This document shows, piece after piece, positions 13,250-21,599 of a stretch of 64,000 bases of DNA. The translations under genes were made by a program, and so were the position numbers. How positions within the stretch are numbered: position 1 is the first letter of the stretch; each line of letters begins with the position of its first letter. Under the pieces are notes generated by a model that saw only the letters and a list, made by a program, of their open reading frames with translations, was not told where the DNA came from and did not search any database. The stretch comes from Oryzias latipes (lineage: Eukaryota > Chordata > Actinopteri > Beloniformes > Adrianichthyidae): NCBI RefSeq assembly GCF_002234675.1, contig NC_019868.2, positions 5,550,433 to 5,614,432 of the forward strand, given 5' to 3'.

Positions 13250-16200
13250 ACACACATTCCAAACAGGAAGTGCCCACTGGTTCCAAGGAAACCAGACTCC
13301 CATAGTCTTCTGTAGAGAAATAGACCGCTGTTACTCAGTCATTGAATAACCATCCTCACTCTGATACGTTCTTGATAATCCTGATGATCTTTTTCTTCTG
13401 TAGTCAAAGTTATTCAAGTTTATAAACCGACCAATCAGATGCCTCAGTAAAAATAGGCGCTCTCACATTGAACGTTGGAAACGTTTAACAGATTTCGTGT
13501 CACCTGCTTTCAGGCAGCAGGGGTGTGGCCTTTGAGCAAGCTCACTCCTGATTGGTGAGAGTTGTTACCATAGAAACGACTACTCCCACTAAGACCAATC
13601 ACTGCTTACTGCCAACTATGACCAAAAAAATTGTGACTGAACTAGCTTTATTTTGGTTGGAGCTGGAAGTAAGCCATTTTCTATGGATGACGTCACACCG
13701 ACTCAGTCCAGTTCTCATTTACAGTCATGGATTTCTTCCCAGCAGGTGATCCAACTACTACCATTAGCGCCCCCGGTCTTCCGCCTGCAGCTGCTCTGCA
13801 GCCTGGGACCTCCTCAAAGGTGACATTAAACCAGCAGAAAAGCCCACACAAGAACACAAGGATCGGTCGGAATGCAAAGGCAACAATAAAAGCAGTCGAA
13901 ATGTTGTGACACATGCGGGGAGGCCAATCAGCCAGGCTCCCTGCTAACAACGGCAGGATTTCCCGGCTCTTCCCACACACGTTTCCGGCTCTAATAATGG
14001 GAGGAAGTTTCCCGCCTGCAGCTGCACCGGGCTGAGCCTTGAGCTGAAGAGTTGAGGCATGGCTGGTGTGGCCTCCGTCACCTCATGTGCTAAACATCTG
14101 CTCCAACATCTGCAGACATTCAGACGTTCACATTTCAAAGCTTCAGCTGCTCCCGGTTGATGGTTACCAGACTTCTTCCGACCTCAGAGTCAATTTCTTT
14201 CAAAGACTAGACTGAGCTTTTAATAAAGTCGACTTCATCAGATGTTTTTTTAGGCTGAACATCATCAGAAATGAACAATTGTGGAAAACCTGTTTGTTTT
14301 TCCAAATGTAAATAAAGAAAAAATAACGGAAGGATTCAAGGAAAACTTCACCGGAAAAAGGGTAAAAGGGATCGTTTTTCATGCGATTTTTATTCTGATT
14401 AGTAATTCTGCTAAAGTTAAAGAAGAATAGATCTTCAGGGAAAAATCCAGAGTGAAGTGCTACTTTCAGATCATCAAACTAATTTACAATTAAGACAAAG
14501 ATAACACAAGAAAACACAAAATACTTTATTTTAAAATAAAAAAAAACTCTAAACCTACCCAACTGAGTGCCAAACTCAAGAACTCAATCCCAAAGGAAGT
14601 GCCTGACAACGTCAATAAGAACCAAAAATATCCTCAAAATATCCTATCAGTCTGGTAAAAACACCAACAACCCAAACCTTCCCAAAAGACATGAAGACCC
14701 CACAACAGCCTCAGCTTAGGTCAGCGTCCATGACTACGCTACAAACCTGAAGCAAAGTGACCTCTATTGAAAAAAACAAGACAACCACAGCTGAGAAACG
14801 GATCATTGGCAGACGTTGAACTTTGAACCATAGACGTCTGCTGCTGCTTAAGAACCCGGACGACTTTCTGCTGTGGAAGGAACCATGATTTCTGCTGAAG
14901 GAGAAAATCCTCCGTCTGTAACTGACCTGACCCGAGGTCTGCTCATGTTTCAGCATTTCCTTAAAAAAGGTGGCTGAAGCCCGGAAAGAAAACTCCAATG
15001 TGACGGATGTGCAAAGATAGCTGAGTCAGAACGTCTGCTCATTGCTGGAAACAGATCAAAAACATCAACTGTGTTTCCCCAAAGGAGGTGGGAATAGCGT
15101 TTTTCCTCACAAACGTTCGTTTTTTATAAATTTTTACTGTGTTTGTTGAAACAAACGCTCAGCATTACCTGCACGTTGTCTTCGGAGACCTCGATTTCCG
15201 CCGTGTAAATGTAGTCCACCAGCTTCCTGAGTGTGTGTCCGTCCACCTCTCGGATCTCCACCTGATGGGCTCTGCTCTCACTCATGTCGCCTGCGTGCAC
15301 ACGCACACGATTAGCAGAGCTTCACAACACCAACGCACAACTCCACGCAGCCGCGCGCCAGCACCTGTGAACATGGCGCAGAAGTAGGGGCTGCAGGAGG
15401 CCAGGACCACCCTGTGAGCTGGCACTTCCACACTCCCAGCCACCAGCTGGACGTCACACAGCGTCTTTTTACTGAAGAAGCAGAACACCGGAAATTTATT
15501 GTGTTTACAGTCACATCTGCTGTTTGTTGGGCTGATTTGGAGCATCTATCAGGTTGAATGATGTAGAATGTCCTTTTTTATATTTGCTTCAAACTTACTA
15601 TTTAATAAACATCCACTGAGTGCTTCTGTCAGCTGTAGAAGAGCAAAAGCTGCAGCAGAAACTAAAGTAATATGGCTGCACTGCATGAGTTTATTTGGAC
15701 ACTTTTGTCTTCTCTCTCTCAAAGTGACTCACGTGTGCGACACTTTTTAGCTTCCCTGCTGAAACCGTGTCTTCTAAAGCAAATCAGAGCTGACGCACGG
15801 CTTCACAGCCCATTTAAAGCCACAGGACAGACCCGCACGGACCTCCTGAGGTCGTTCATCAGCAGGAAAGCTCTCCTCATGTGCATGTGGTTGAAGGTCT
15901 GCGTCCCCCTCCTCCCCGTGTCCTCCTCTGAATCCGCGGTGCAGGTCGGACACGGTGAAGCCGGCATGCCCACCAAACTGGAAGATGTTCAAACCAGCGG
16001 AGATGGAAGAAGATCACCAAGTTACTGTTTGGATTCCTAAAAAGGTTTTAACACTTAAGCTAAAGTTGGAAAAACAATCTGAAGTTAAGTGTTGTTGGTG
16101 ATGTCAGATTGTTTTATTTTACTTGATTTTTGTTTCCTGTGGGTATGTTTGGAATTTATTTTAAATAACTGGGTTTATTTCCTTCACAGTTCAGTTCATG

Positions 16201-18299
16201 GCGCAAAACAAAACTTAAAACTTCAGCAAAAACATTCATAATAAACACAATAACAACGCTTTTGTTGGTTTAGCTAGACATTCACAAATATAAAGGCACC
16301 GCAGGAAAAATACACTAAAAGTCACACAGCAAATGTGAGCACCTCAACTTTTTACAGCCTTCTCCATGTGGGTGGAGAGCTCCTACCCCCAGGTGAAGTT
16401 AAAGTATTTTGGGACTTTGCTCACAAGGGAGGGAAGGACGGGGGGTGAGATCAAAAGTCCATTAATGCTCCTACTCTCACCTATGGTCGTCAGATCTGGG
16501 TCATGAATGAAAGAGATCCCAGACACACCCAGCTGTGATGTGATGAGTTTTCTCCACAGGGTGGTGGGCCGCTCCTTCAGAAATACACGGAGGAGTTCAA
16601 ACCAAAGCCCCTGATCCTCCACGTCCAGAGAAGCCAGCTGAGGAAGCTCAAGCATCTCTTCAGGACTCCTCCTTGGAGAAGTGTTCTGGACATGTCACTC
16701 CAGGAGGAGACCCCGGGATGCTCTGGGGGGGATTATGCCCGTCAGATGGCCTAGAAGCCCCTTAGGGCTCCCCGAGCAACCCTGGAGGGAGTTTCTATGG
16801 AGGAGGAGGTCAGACCTCCCTGTGACTGCTGCCCTGTGACCCGGCTATGGATGAGCAGCAGAATAATGGATAGAAGCTCAGCCTCTGAAGATCTGATCTG
16901 AGCCAGCACAGGTTGTTATAGAATATGTGGGGAAGTCAGATTACAATTTGTGGACAGAAATAATGGTAAACAAAGGAAATGGAGATGTTTAAAAAAAAAA
17001 GACACCTTAAATGCTCCGGTTGCAGTGTTAGGAGGAATGCATTACAAAAAGTAAAATATTACTGTAACAAATTACTTTTTGCTGTTACTGAATAGTGTAA
17101 ACATTACTAGATATTTCTGAAAAATATATAACCTTATGTCCAGCAACATATCCATTACAACAGACTTACCACACAAATGTCACTGTTTAAATCAAGGGCT
17201 TCAAGGATAAAAAAATTCCAAGAAAACAAATGTTTTTTTGCTTGAGATAGATCGTTTTGAGGCTTTTGTTGTTGTTGTTGCTGCTTAAATTAACCTAATT
17301 TTTTGCGTTAATTTTAACCTACCATGTCTCAATCCCAAATGGTATTTTCCAATATCAATATAATCAATTTCATTTTGAAACAATGTTATAATGGTATAAA
17401 TCGATTGGATTAACAACTTGCTTGGATCGTAATTTGATTAATTGTTACACCCCTACTTTCTACAGAGTAATACTGTGAGGCAAGAGATTCATTTAAACCT
17501 TAAGATTTGCCTATTGTCATTGTACAATGACATTGAAGTATTTCTTAATAATTACCTAAATAATCTATAATGTGATACAGTTTAGTCCATCTGTCCTATG
17601 ACGGATTTCACAGATCTGTGGAGAAGAAAAGCCAACCAAGAACAGCTGAAACCTGTCATGTTTGCTTTAACATTGAGTTTCTTTTATTATGCGTGTGATA
17701 ATAATATAACTAAAAGAAAAAAAAGGAGAAGGGTTATTATTATTTAAGACCCTGAAGTGAACTAAAAGTACAGCTAATTTTTCGATCTATCCACTGTGTG
17801 ACTTCAACATTTTGGGCCAAAAAAGTCGATTATCAAACTGAATGCATGTTTGTATTTTAGCAGAGCTGTGCTTTTTCACTGATTAGCTTCTACTAGCGTC
17901 GCTAAATTTAACTTCTCTGCTAACACAATTGAAAGCTATCGTTAACTGCCATGAAGTTCGGCATAAAATAAACCAAAAAAAACAGTTCTGCTTTTATTCA
18001 CGGTGAAATAACTCAGAAAGTTCAACGTGTTAGCTTAGGTGAGGAACTTCCCTTCAAACGGCATCACCTGAGCAAAGCTAGCTAATAACCGAGGCTAACC
18101 GGTCACCAGGGCTAGCTTAAGTCCCCGTCAAACCTGAGCGAACAAAAGGGTGGAATGTGCGGCCATGGGTTTCACAAACTACCGAGCAGATGTAGAAACA
18201 GCGTCAGACACCGTTTAGAAAAGTAATCTCTGCTGGTGAGACAACTCACCCCGACGACACAGCGTCCATCCTCCCGGAGTCAGACACCACAGCAGGCAT
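1935..18299 (-). CDS. klhl3: Kelch-like protein 3 (CUL3 ubiquitin ligase adaptor), 3' end outside window
   Basis: Twelve coding exons can be joined in one frame: 18250-18299, 15843-15977, 15365-15471, 15169-15290, 12706-12868, 12513-12622, 6529-6645, 4449-4598, 4247-4364, 3941-4138, 2140-2241 and 1935-2063. All are bounded by AG and GT with matching phases. They encode about 500 residues: an acidic N-terminus, BTB domain (about 62-170, with LCDV and [19 protein letters not shown]), BACK domain (about 175-280, with [17 protein letters not shown]), and kelch repeats from about 319 ([19 protein letters not shown], then AVGGF and AVGGY blades). Human KLHL3 has 587 residues, so roughly 90-100 residues of the last blades lie beyond the left edge. 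KLHL3 recruits WNK kinases to CUL3 for ubiquitination. KLHL2 is the closest alternative, but TVDVYDG and [14 protein letters not shown] match KLHL3 better, and hnrnpa0 is adjacent as in human. The chosen ATG (18299) is the first in exon 1; a second in-frame ATG lies ten codons later. Confidence 0.93.
2322..2432. mobile_element. Short hairpin MITE in klhl3 intron
   Basis: Two arms of 33 bp (2322-2354 and 2400-2432) are inverted copies with two mismatches, beginning ATGGCCGACGAAGTGT. The 45-bp centre is unique. The whole could fold as a stem-loop. Superfamily is not assigned. Confidence 0.6.
2635..3201. repeat. Dispersed repeat family 1, copy 1 of 3
   Basis: Shares blocks with 13257-13735 and 59395-59862: a start like TTATAAACTGACCAATC, a middle with CTCCTGATTGGTGAGAG, and an end with ATGACGTCACAC followed by ACAGTCTATGG. 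No coding capacity is seen. It contains a 29-bp inverted repeat (2964-2992 against 3027-3055, one mismatch). It is probably a non-autonomous transposon, but its ends are not defined. Confidence 0.55.
3202..3940. other. klhl3 intron, no feature recognised
   Basis: This stretch separates the 3941-4138 and 2140-2241 exons. It contains a short G-run near 3535 and no exon-like reading frame. Confidence 0.5.
4717..6318. mobile_element. TTAA-flanked DNA transposon with nested Harbinger
   Basis: The ends AGTCCCC and GGGGACT are inverted, with weaker similarity inward, and are directly flanked by TTAA at 4713-4716 and 6319-6322. TTAA duplications are typical of the piggyBac and Kolobok superfamilies. 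No transposase is visible. The Harbinger-type element at 5126-5889 lies inside it. The right half carries ATCGATAAG-type repeats near 6145-6195. Confidence 0.6.
5126..5889. mobile_element. PIF/Harbinger deletion derivative
   Basis: Inverted ends GGGCCTCATTTATAAA flank the element, with a 3-bp CTG duplication at 5123-5125 and 5890-5892. Two reading-frame remnants converge inside. On the plus strand (from 5300) is a piece resembling the N-terminus of HARBI1-type transposase ([19 protein letters not shown]). On the minus strand (from 5565 down to about 5455) is a piece resembling the start of the Myb/SANT-like partner ([18 protein letters not shown]). The two genes of the autonomous element are therefore fused by internal deletion, so this copy cannot move itself. 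Confidence 0.7.
6646..7127. other. klhl3 intron, no feature recognised
   Basis: Unique-looking AT-rich intron DNA upstream (in gene orientation) of exon 6529-6645. No repeat end or coding segment is seen. Confidence 0.45.
7810..8578. mobile_element. TA-flanked MITE with ATCGGA subterminal repeats
   Basis: Ends GCCGCGTTTACATGG and (inverse) GCCACGGTTACATGG are flanked by TA at 7808-7809 and 8579-8580. Subterminal parts are rich in GATCGGA and CCGATC motifs. The GC-rich core (about 8050-8440) has similarity to the core of the element at 37308-38793. It has no coding capacity of its own. Confidence 0.6.
8679..11795 (+). mobile_element. Full-length RTE-clade LINE
   Basis: A 14-bp target duplication (AACTGAGGGAGCTG) lies at 8665-8678 and 11796-11809, marking both ends exactly. 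About 100 bp of 5' leader precede a single unbroken ORF, and about 20 bp of 3' tail rich in GAAAGA follow the stop. The short tail and single endonuclease-RT ORF fit the RTE (Expander or RTE-X-like) group. The perfect duplication and open frame indicate a recent insertion. Confidence 0.88.
8780..11773 (+). CDS. RTE LINE endonuclease-reverse transcriptase
   Basis: One 997-residue frame holds an APE-type endonuclease and a reverse transcriptase. Endonuclease motifs at about 65-300 include [37 protein letters not shown] and RQHRMVV. RT motifs at about 540-800 include [53 protein letters not shown], the catalytic FADD and FKYLGSTV. The C-terminus has [13 protein letters not shown] and ends [10 protein letters not shown], common in RTE proteins. 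No stop or frameshift interrupts it, and all catalytic motifs look present. The ATG at 8780 is the first in the frame; a slightly different start is possible. The enzyme would nick DNA and copy its own RNA into it. Confidence 0.92.
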   Translation: MRIIHNTLDIPDRSRPGLTTTATDAVNLQGVGGNLTTVGGRKRGGRRVRGQREKGKGRNIGLRIGTLNVGTMTGKGRELADMMERRKVDVLCVQETRWKGSKARSIGGGYKLFYHGVDRKRNGVGVILKGEFVNSVLEVKRVSDRMMSLKLEIEGVMVNVVSGYAPQVGCELEVKERFWSELDEVIESFPRGERVVIGADFNGHVGEGNRGDEEVMGRFGVKERNLEGQMVVDFAKRMEMAVVNTYFQKREEHRVTYRSGGRSTQVDYILCRRGHLREVNDCKVVVGESVARQHRMVVCKMTLEVRKKKRGKTEKKTKWWKLQNEETCEEFRQKLRQVLGGQDELPEDWETTAEIIRETGRKVLGVSSGKRKDGKDTWWWNEEVQECVQRKRLAKRKWDVERTEEGRQEYKEAQRRVKREVAKAKQKAYDELYDRLDTKEGEKDLYRLARQRDRDGKDVQQIRVIKDRDGKVLTTQESVQKRWKEYFEELMNEENDRERREEDVVVVEQEVAEIGKDEVRKALKRMKSGKAVGPDDLPVEVWKCLGETAVEFLTRLFNRILESEKMPEEWRRSVLVPIFKNKGDMQNCSNYRGIKLMSHTMKLWERVVEARLRKKVEICEQQYGFMPRKSTTDAIFALRMLMEKYREGQKELHCVFVDLEKAYDRVPREELWYCMRSSGVAEKYVRVVQDMYERSMTVVRCAVGQTEEFKVEVGLHQGSALSPFLFAMLMDRLTDEVRQESPWTMMFADDIVICSESREQVEEQLERWRFALERRGMKVSRSKTEYMCLNERDQGRSVRLQGTEVKKVQEFKYLGSTVQCDGDCGKEVKRRVQAGWSGWRKVSGVLCDRRVSARLKGKVYKTVVRPALLYGLETVAVRQRQEAEMEVAEMKMLRFSLGVTRLDRIRNEYIRGTAHVACVSDKVREARLRWFGHVQRRDSGYIGRRMLEMELPGRRARGRPKRRYLDVLTEDMKLANVRVEDVHDRVRWKRMIRCGDP
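12040..12512. other. klhl3 intron, no feature recognised
   Basis: Intron DNA between the nested transposon and exon 12513-12622. No repeat or coding segment was recognised. Confidence 0.45.
13218..13256. repeat. Compound (C)n(CA)n microsatellite
   Basis: About 19 C bases are followed directly by about ten CA units. It abuts the start of dispersed repeat family 1, copy 2. Confidence 0.95.
13257..13735. repeat. Dispersed repeat family 1, copy 2 of 3
   Basis: Matches 2635-3201 and 59395-59862: CTGTTACTCAGTCA, TTTATAAACCGACCAATCAG, CTCACTCCTGATTGGTGAG, ATGACGTCACAC and a terminal TTTACAGTCATGG. It lies in the klhl3 intron between exons 12706-12868 and 15169-15290. Confidence 0.6.
13736..15168. 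other. klhl3 intron, nothing recognised
   Basis: About 1.4 kb of intron with scattered short open frames but no protein motif, repeat ends or RNA-gene signature that I could recognise. Confidence 0.45.
16340..16875 (-). mobile_element. LINE 3'-end remnant
   Basis: The stretch resembles fish LINE C-terminal and 3' tail debris. The plus strand ends in a degenerate GATGAGCAGCAGAATAATGG tail like the GGATAAGCGG-type tails common in fish genomes. A 90-residue minus frame (16383-16655) contains LEDQGLW-like text but no diagnostic motif. The family assignment is tentative. Confidence 0.4.
16876..18249. other. klhl3 first intron
   Basis: AT-rich intron. A stretch near 17040-17110 looks like a degraded transposon end (repeated TTAC/GTAA motifs). 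Nothing else was recognised. Confidence 0.4.
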
Positions 18300-19858
18300 G
18301 AGAGCAGCCAGGGCATCCACACAAAGATCGTGTATCTGGGCGATGGATCACAACGTCATGTATTATATTTAAATAGGGACCATGCAATAAAGTTGTGGAC
18401 ACATGCTTTCTTGCTTTTTTTTAAAGTAAAATGTGTTCTCTTTGCGTTTTTGGACTGATTAAAATATAAAATAGTTTAAAAAACATGAAGGTTTAATAAA
18501 ATGTGTTATTTGGAATAAACAATCCAACATATTCTGTCATGGTGACATTTCATAATTGTTTGCATATTTTCCGGTCCTTTGATTATAAAAATGACTGGAG
18601 CGCAGGTCACGGCTTTTCTTCACCGTCATGTGAACAAACACTCTTCTACATTAAAGGTTTTTTTTTTTTTTTTAAAGAAAGTGCTTCTACTTTGAAAGAA
18701 TAAAATATGTAAATGATAAAAAATATATATAAGAAAAATACTGAGCCGTTTTTGTTACCGGAAGTGGAATCATCTTCAATTGTCTCTAATCCCTGATTTC
18801 CTCCCCAAAAAACTCCCAAACATTGACAAGTCATTTGTGGTTTTAAATATTTGGCTTCAGAGAAGTCAATCTTTTATGCTACGAAAAACAGTAGTGGGTG
18901 TAGTTGGTTCTGTAAAAAAATTATTTAACTACGAGGCCAAAAACACCATTTTAAATCCTTGAAGTGTTAACAGGTTACCTATGAAAAGATAAACATGTTT
19001 CATCTTAGAAAAGCTATTAGAAAATTTTGCAAAAATAGTGCACTAGAAACTTTAATATCCTGTCCATACCATGTTTAAATCTTTGTTTAGAAGAGGCCTA
19101 CCCCAAACATGTACAGTTCAATTTACCCATAAGGCATCTCGACATAAAATGGCGGATGGAGGCCATGGCTTTTTCTTTATAAAATCCTGCCCTCTAGTGG
19201 CGGACAGCAGGAATAGAACTTTTGTCAACCCACCAAAAAATTGGATTAAAACTCCCAAGATTAGATAGATGTGTGAAACATTAAAAACTTTAATAAAATC
19301 AGAATAAAAACATAGGGGTGAACTGAACACATCGACTTCAAAAAATGTTTAATCTAAACAAAACATCGTGGGGGGGGGAGAGAAGGTAAATGACACTCAA
19401 AATTTCGTGACATTTTCAGAAAATATTTTTGCCACAAAAAATCTTAAGATCAAGAAACTCAAGCATCAATCTAGAACCGTGCTACCAGACGAGACACTGC
19501 CTCCGATTTCTCCATGAACCCTGAGTTTATGATGCAAACAGAACAGATAACTGATCCGGCTGGACAGAGGGAGACGAGCTGCGAAGCGGGACTGTCAGAA
19601 GATTACAGCTTTACAAATGGTTCGAAACGAGCAAATTCTTTTTAAAAACACAACAAAAATACAGCTGACAAATCTTAGTAGTAGTAAGGTCCTTAATGTG
19701 CGGGGGCGGCGGATCTGGGTCAGTCTCTCATTCATTTGAAAGGGGCGCAGCTCGTAACGCGCAGAGGCCGCACGCGCCCGCAAGGTATCGTGTGATGTGT
19801 GGAAATTCAAGTCCCTGTCGATTTACCCCCCCGTGAAAATCAGAATTGAGTGGGGGCT
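18300..19858. other. klhl3-hnrnpa0 intergenic region
   Basis: This holds the klhl3 5' flank on the right of its ATG and the hnrnpa0 3' UTR at about 19330-19858. Around 19170-19210 there is a CCCTCTAGTGGCG motif of the kind seen at the edges of old transposons. No TATA box for klhl3 could be assigned with confidence. Confidence 0.4.
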
Positions 19859-20767
19859 CTAATAGCCACCGCCAAAACCACCACCCCGGCTGTAGCCCCC
19901 TCCTCCCCCGGCGCCTCTGTACGGCGCTCCGCTCCTGTAGGAGTAGCTCCCCCCCTTCATTGCTCCATAGCTCGACTGCTGTTGTCCATAACCGTCTCCG
20001 AACTCTCCGTTGCTGTATCCGGAGCCCATCTGGCTGTCGTAGTCGTCGTATCCGCCGTAACCGCCGTAGCCACCTCCGCTGCCGTTGTAGCCGCCGCCGT
20101 AGCCGTACCCTCCTCCATAGTTGCCGCCATAACCTCCGCCGTAGCTTCCGCCATAGCCGCCGCCGCCTCCTCTGCTGCCGCCGCCGTAATTCTGCATGCC
20201 TCTGCCTCGGCCCCGTCCGCGGCCGACGGTGGAGATCTCCTGCTTGGTGAGGGCTTTCTTCACCTCCACCTTGTTCCCGCTGATGGTGTGGTATTTGGCG
20301 AGCGCCGCCTTGGTGGCGGAGTCAGTGTCCTCGAAGTAGACAAAGCCGAAGCCTCGCTTTCTGCCGGTCTGCTTGTCGGAAATGATCTCGGACTTCTCCA
20401 CCCGGCCGAACTGGGAAAAATACTCGGTGAGGTTCTCGGCCTCCACGTGGTCTTTCACCCCGCCGACAAAAATCTTCTTCACGTTGGCGACAATATCTGG
20501 GTTATTAGCATCCTCCCGAGCGATGGCCCTCTTCAGTTCCACGTTGTTACCTTCTACAACATGTGGCTTAGCCGCCATTGCCGCGTCGGCCTCCTCTGGT
20601 GCGGAGTAGGTGATGAAGCCAAAACAACGGGACCTGCCGAGCTGCTGGTTCATCACCACAACACAGTCCGTCAGCGCGCCATACTGCTCGAAATACTTGC
20701 GGAGACCTTCATCCGTAGTCTCCACGTTTAGTCCTCCGACAAAAAGCTTGCAAAGTTTCGAAGACAT
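19859..20767 (-). CDS. hnrnpa0: Heterogeneous nuclear ribonucleoprotein A0, paralogue 1
   Basis: An intronless 302-residue frame, close to the 305 residues of human HNRNPA0, which is also intronless. RRM1 has RNP2 (LFVGGL, 8-13) and RNP1 (RCFGFITY, 47-54). RRM2 has RNP2 (IFVGGV, 99-104) and RNP1 (RGFGFVYF, 138-145). A Gly-rich tail with RGRGRGRG and many GGYGG units runs from about 182 to the C-terminal GGGY. The family binds AU-rich elements in mRNA and shuttles between nucleus and cytoplasm. It lies 3.2 kb from a second hnrnpa0 on the same strand. Compared with paralogue 2 it has more changes in RRM2 (KDHVEAENLTEYF). Orthology to a particular named fish copy (a, b or l) was not resolved. 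Confidence 0.93.
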   Translation of the reverse strand: MSSKLCKLFVGGLNVETTDEGLRKYFEQYGALTDCVVVMNQQLGRSRCFGFITYSAPEEADAAMAAKPHVVEGNNVELKRAIAREDANNPDIVANVKKIFVGGVKDHVEAENLTEYFSQFGRVEKSEIISDKQTGRKRGFGFVYFEDTDSATKAALAKYHTISGNKVEVKKALTKQEISTVGRGRGRGRGMQNYGGGSRGGGGGYGGSYGGGYGGNYGGGYGYGGGYNGSGGGYGGYGGYDDYDSQMGSGYSNGEFGDGYGQQQSSYGAMKGGSYSYRSGAPYRGAGGGGGYSRGGGFGGGY

Positions 20768-20820
20768 GACCGAATCTCTTCTCAGGACGGTGGCGGACTG
20801 AGCCTTTCCTCTCCTTCAAT

Positions 20821-20880
20821 AAACTACGTCATCACGTACAGTCACGCTGTCGTCAGGCGTAGAGCTCCCTGATTGGTCAG
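20821..20880 (-). promoter_or_regulatory. Likely hnrnpa0 (paralogue 1) proximal promoter
   Basis: Within about 110 bp upstream of the ATG there are a CRE-like TACGTCAT (20825-20832) and an inverted CCAAT box (GATTGG, 20871-20876). No TATA box is seen at the expected place. Assignment is from motif and position only. Confidence 0.45.
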
Positions 20881-21239
20881 ATTCAAAAGGAGAAAAAGAA
20901 TCACTACACTCACGCGGGAGCGATTTGATAAAGGGATTCTTCAAGGAATAAAAGGAAAATTGTGTATAAATTTTTCATATATAATTACTAAAATCTCTCT
21001 AATTCAATGTGTATTTGGGCAAATTACAAATTAGTCAGTAAGAAGACAGTGTTTCTAAAATAAAAATGACATTTCCAGCAAACATACATTCTCACTAGTT
21101 AGTCTTACAGTATCAGAAAAACCTGTTATGCAGGAAAATAAAACCTTTGGAGATGGCAAGGTTATTTAAAAGCTATATGCAAATACTAAAGTCCATCATG
21201 ACATGTAACACAATTTGGTTCCACAACGCTAAAACAATG

Positions 21240-21565
21240 TTTAATCTTTATAAACATTTATCTTCTGATCCCTTTTGGGGTCATTGGGCTGGCGTAGCCT
21301 GGACAGGTGGCCAGTCTGTCACAGGGACTCAAACACACAATGCACACTCACACCTAGGGACAATTTAGAATAACCTATTAAGCATACTTATAGATGGGGG
21401 GGGCGGAAGCTGGAGTCCCCAGAGAAAACCAACACATGCACAGGGAGAACATACAAACTCCTAACAAAGGTCCCCATTGAAGTTCTGTTTCAGGTCCCCC
21501 AGCCTGAGACTTGAACCAGGGGCCTTGTTGCTGTGAGGCAAGGGCGCTAACCACTGTGCCTCTGA
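21240..21565 (-). mobile_element. SINE-like fish repeat (tRNA-type head)
   Basis: Read on the minus strand this is the common fish repeat with a GTGGTTAGCGC box A-like motif, a GGTTCAAGTC box B-like motif, and downstream blocks ending in CTGGCCACCTGTCC. A second copy in the other orientation is at 36840-37190. Confidence 0.6.
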
Positions 21566-21599
21566 GAAGCCTTTTTAAAACAGTAATATTAATAAAGTG

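Noticed and set aside
20610-20801. Plus-strand open frames opposite the hnrnpa0 genes (also 19850-20731, 23948-24901)
   Set aside because: They are antisense shadows of Gly-rich coding DNA; their proteins are low-complexity and have no domain.
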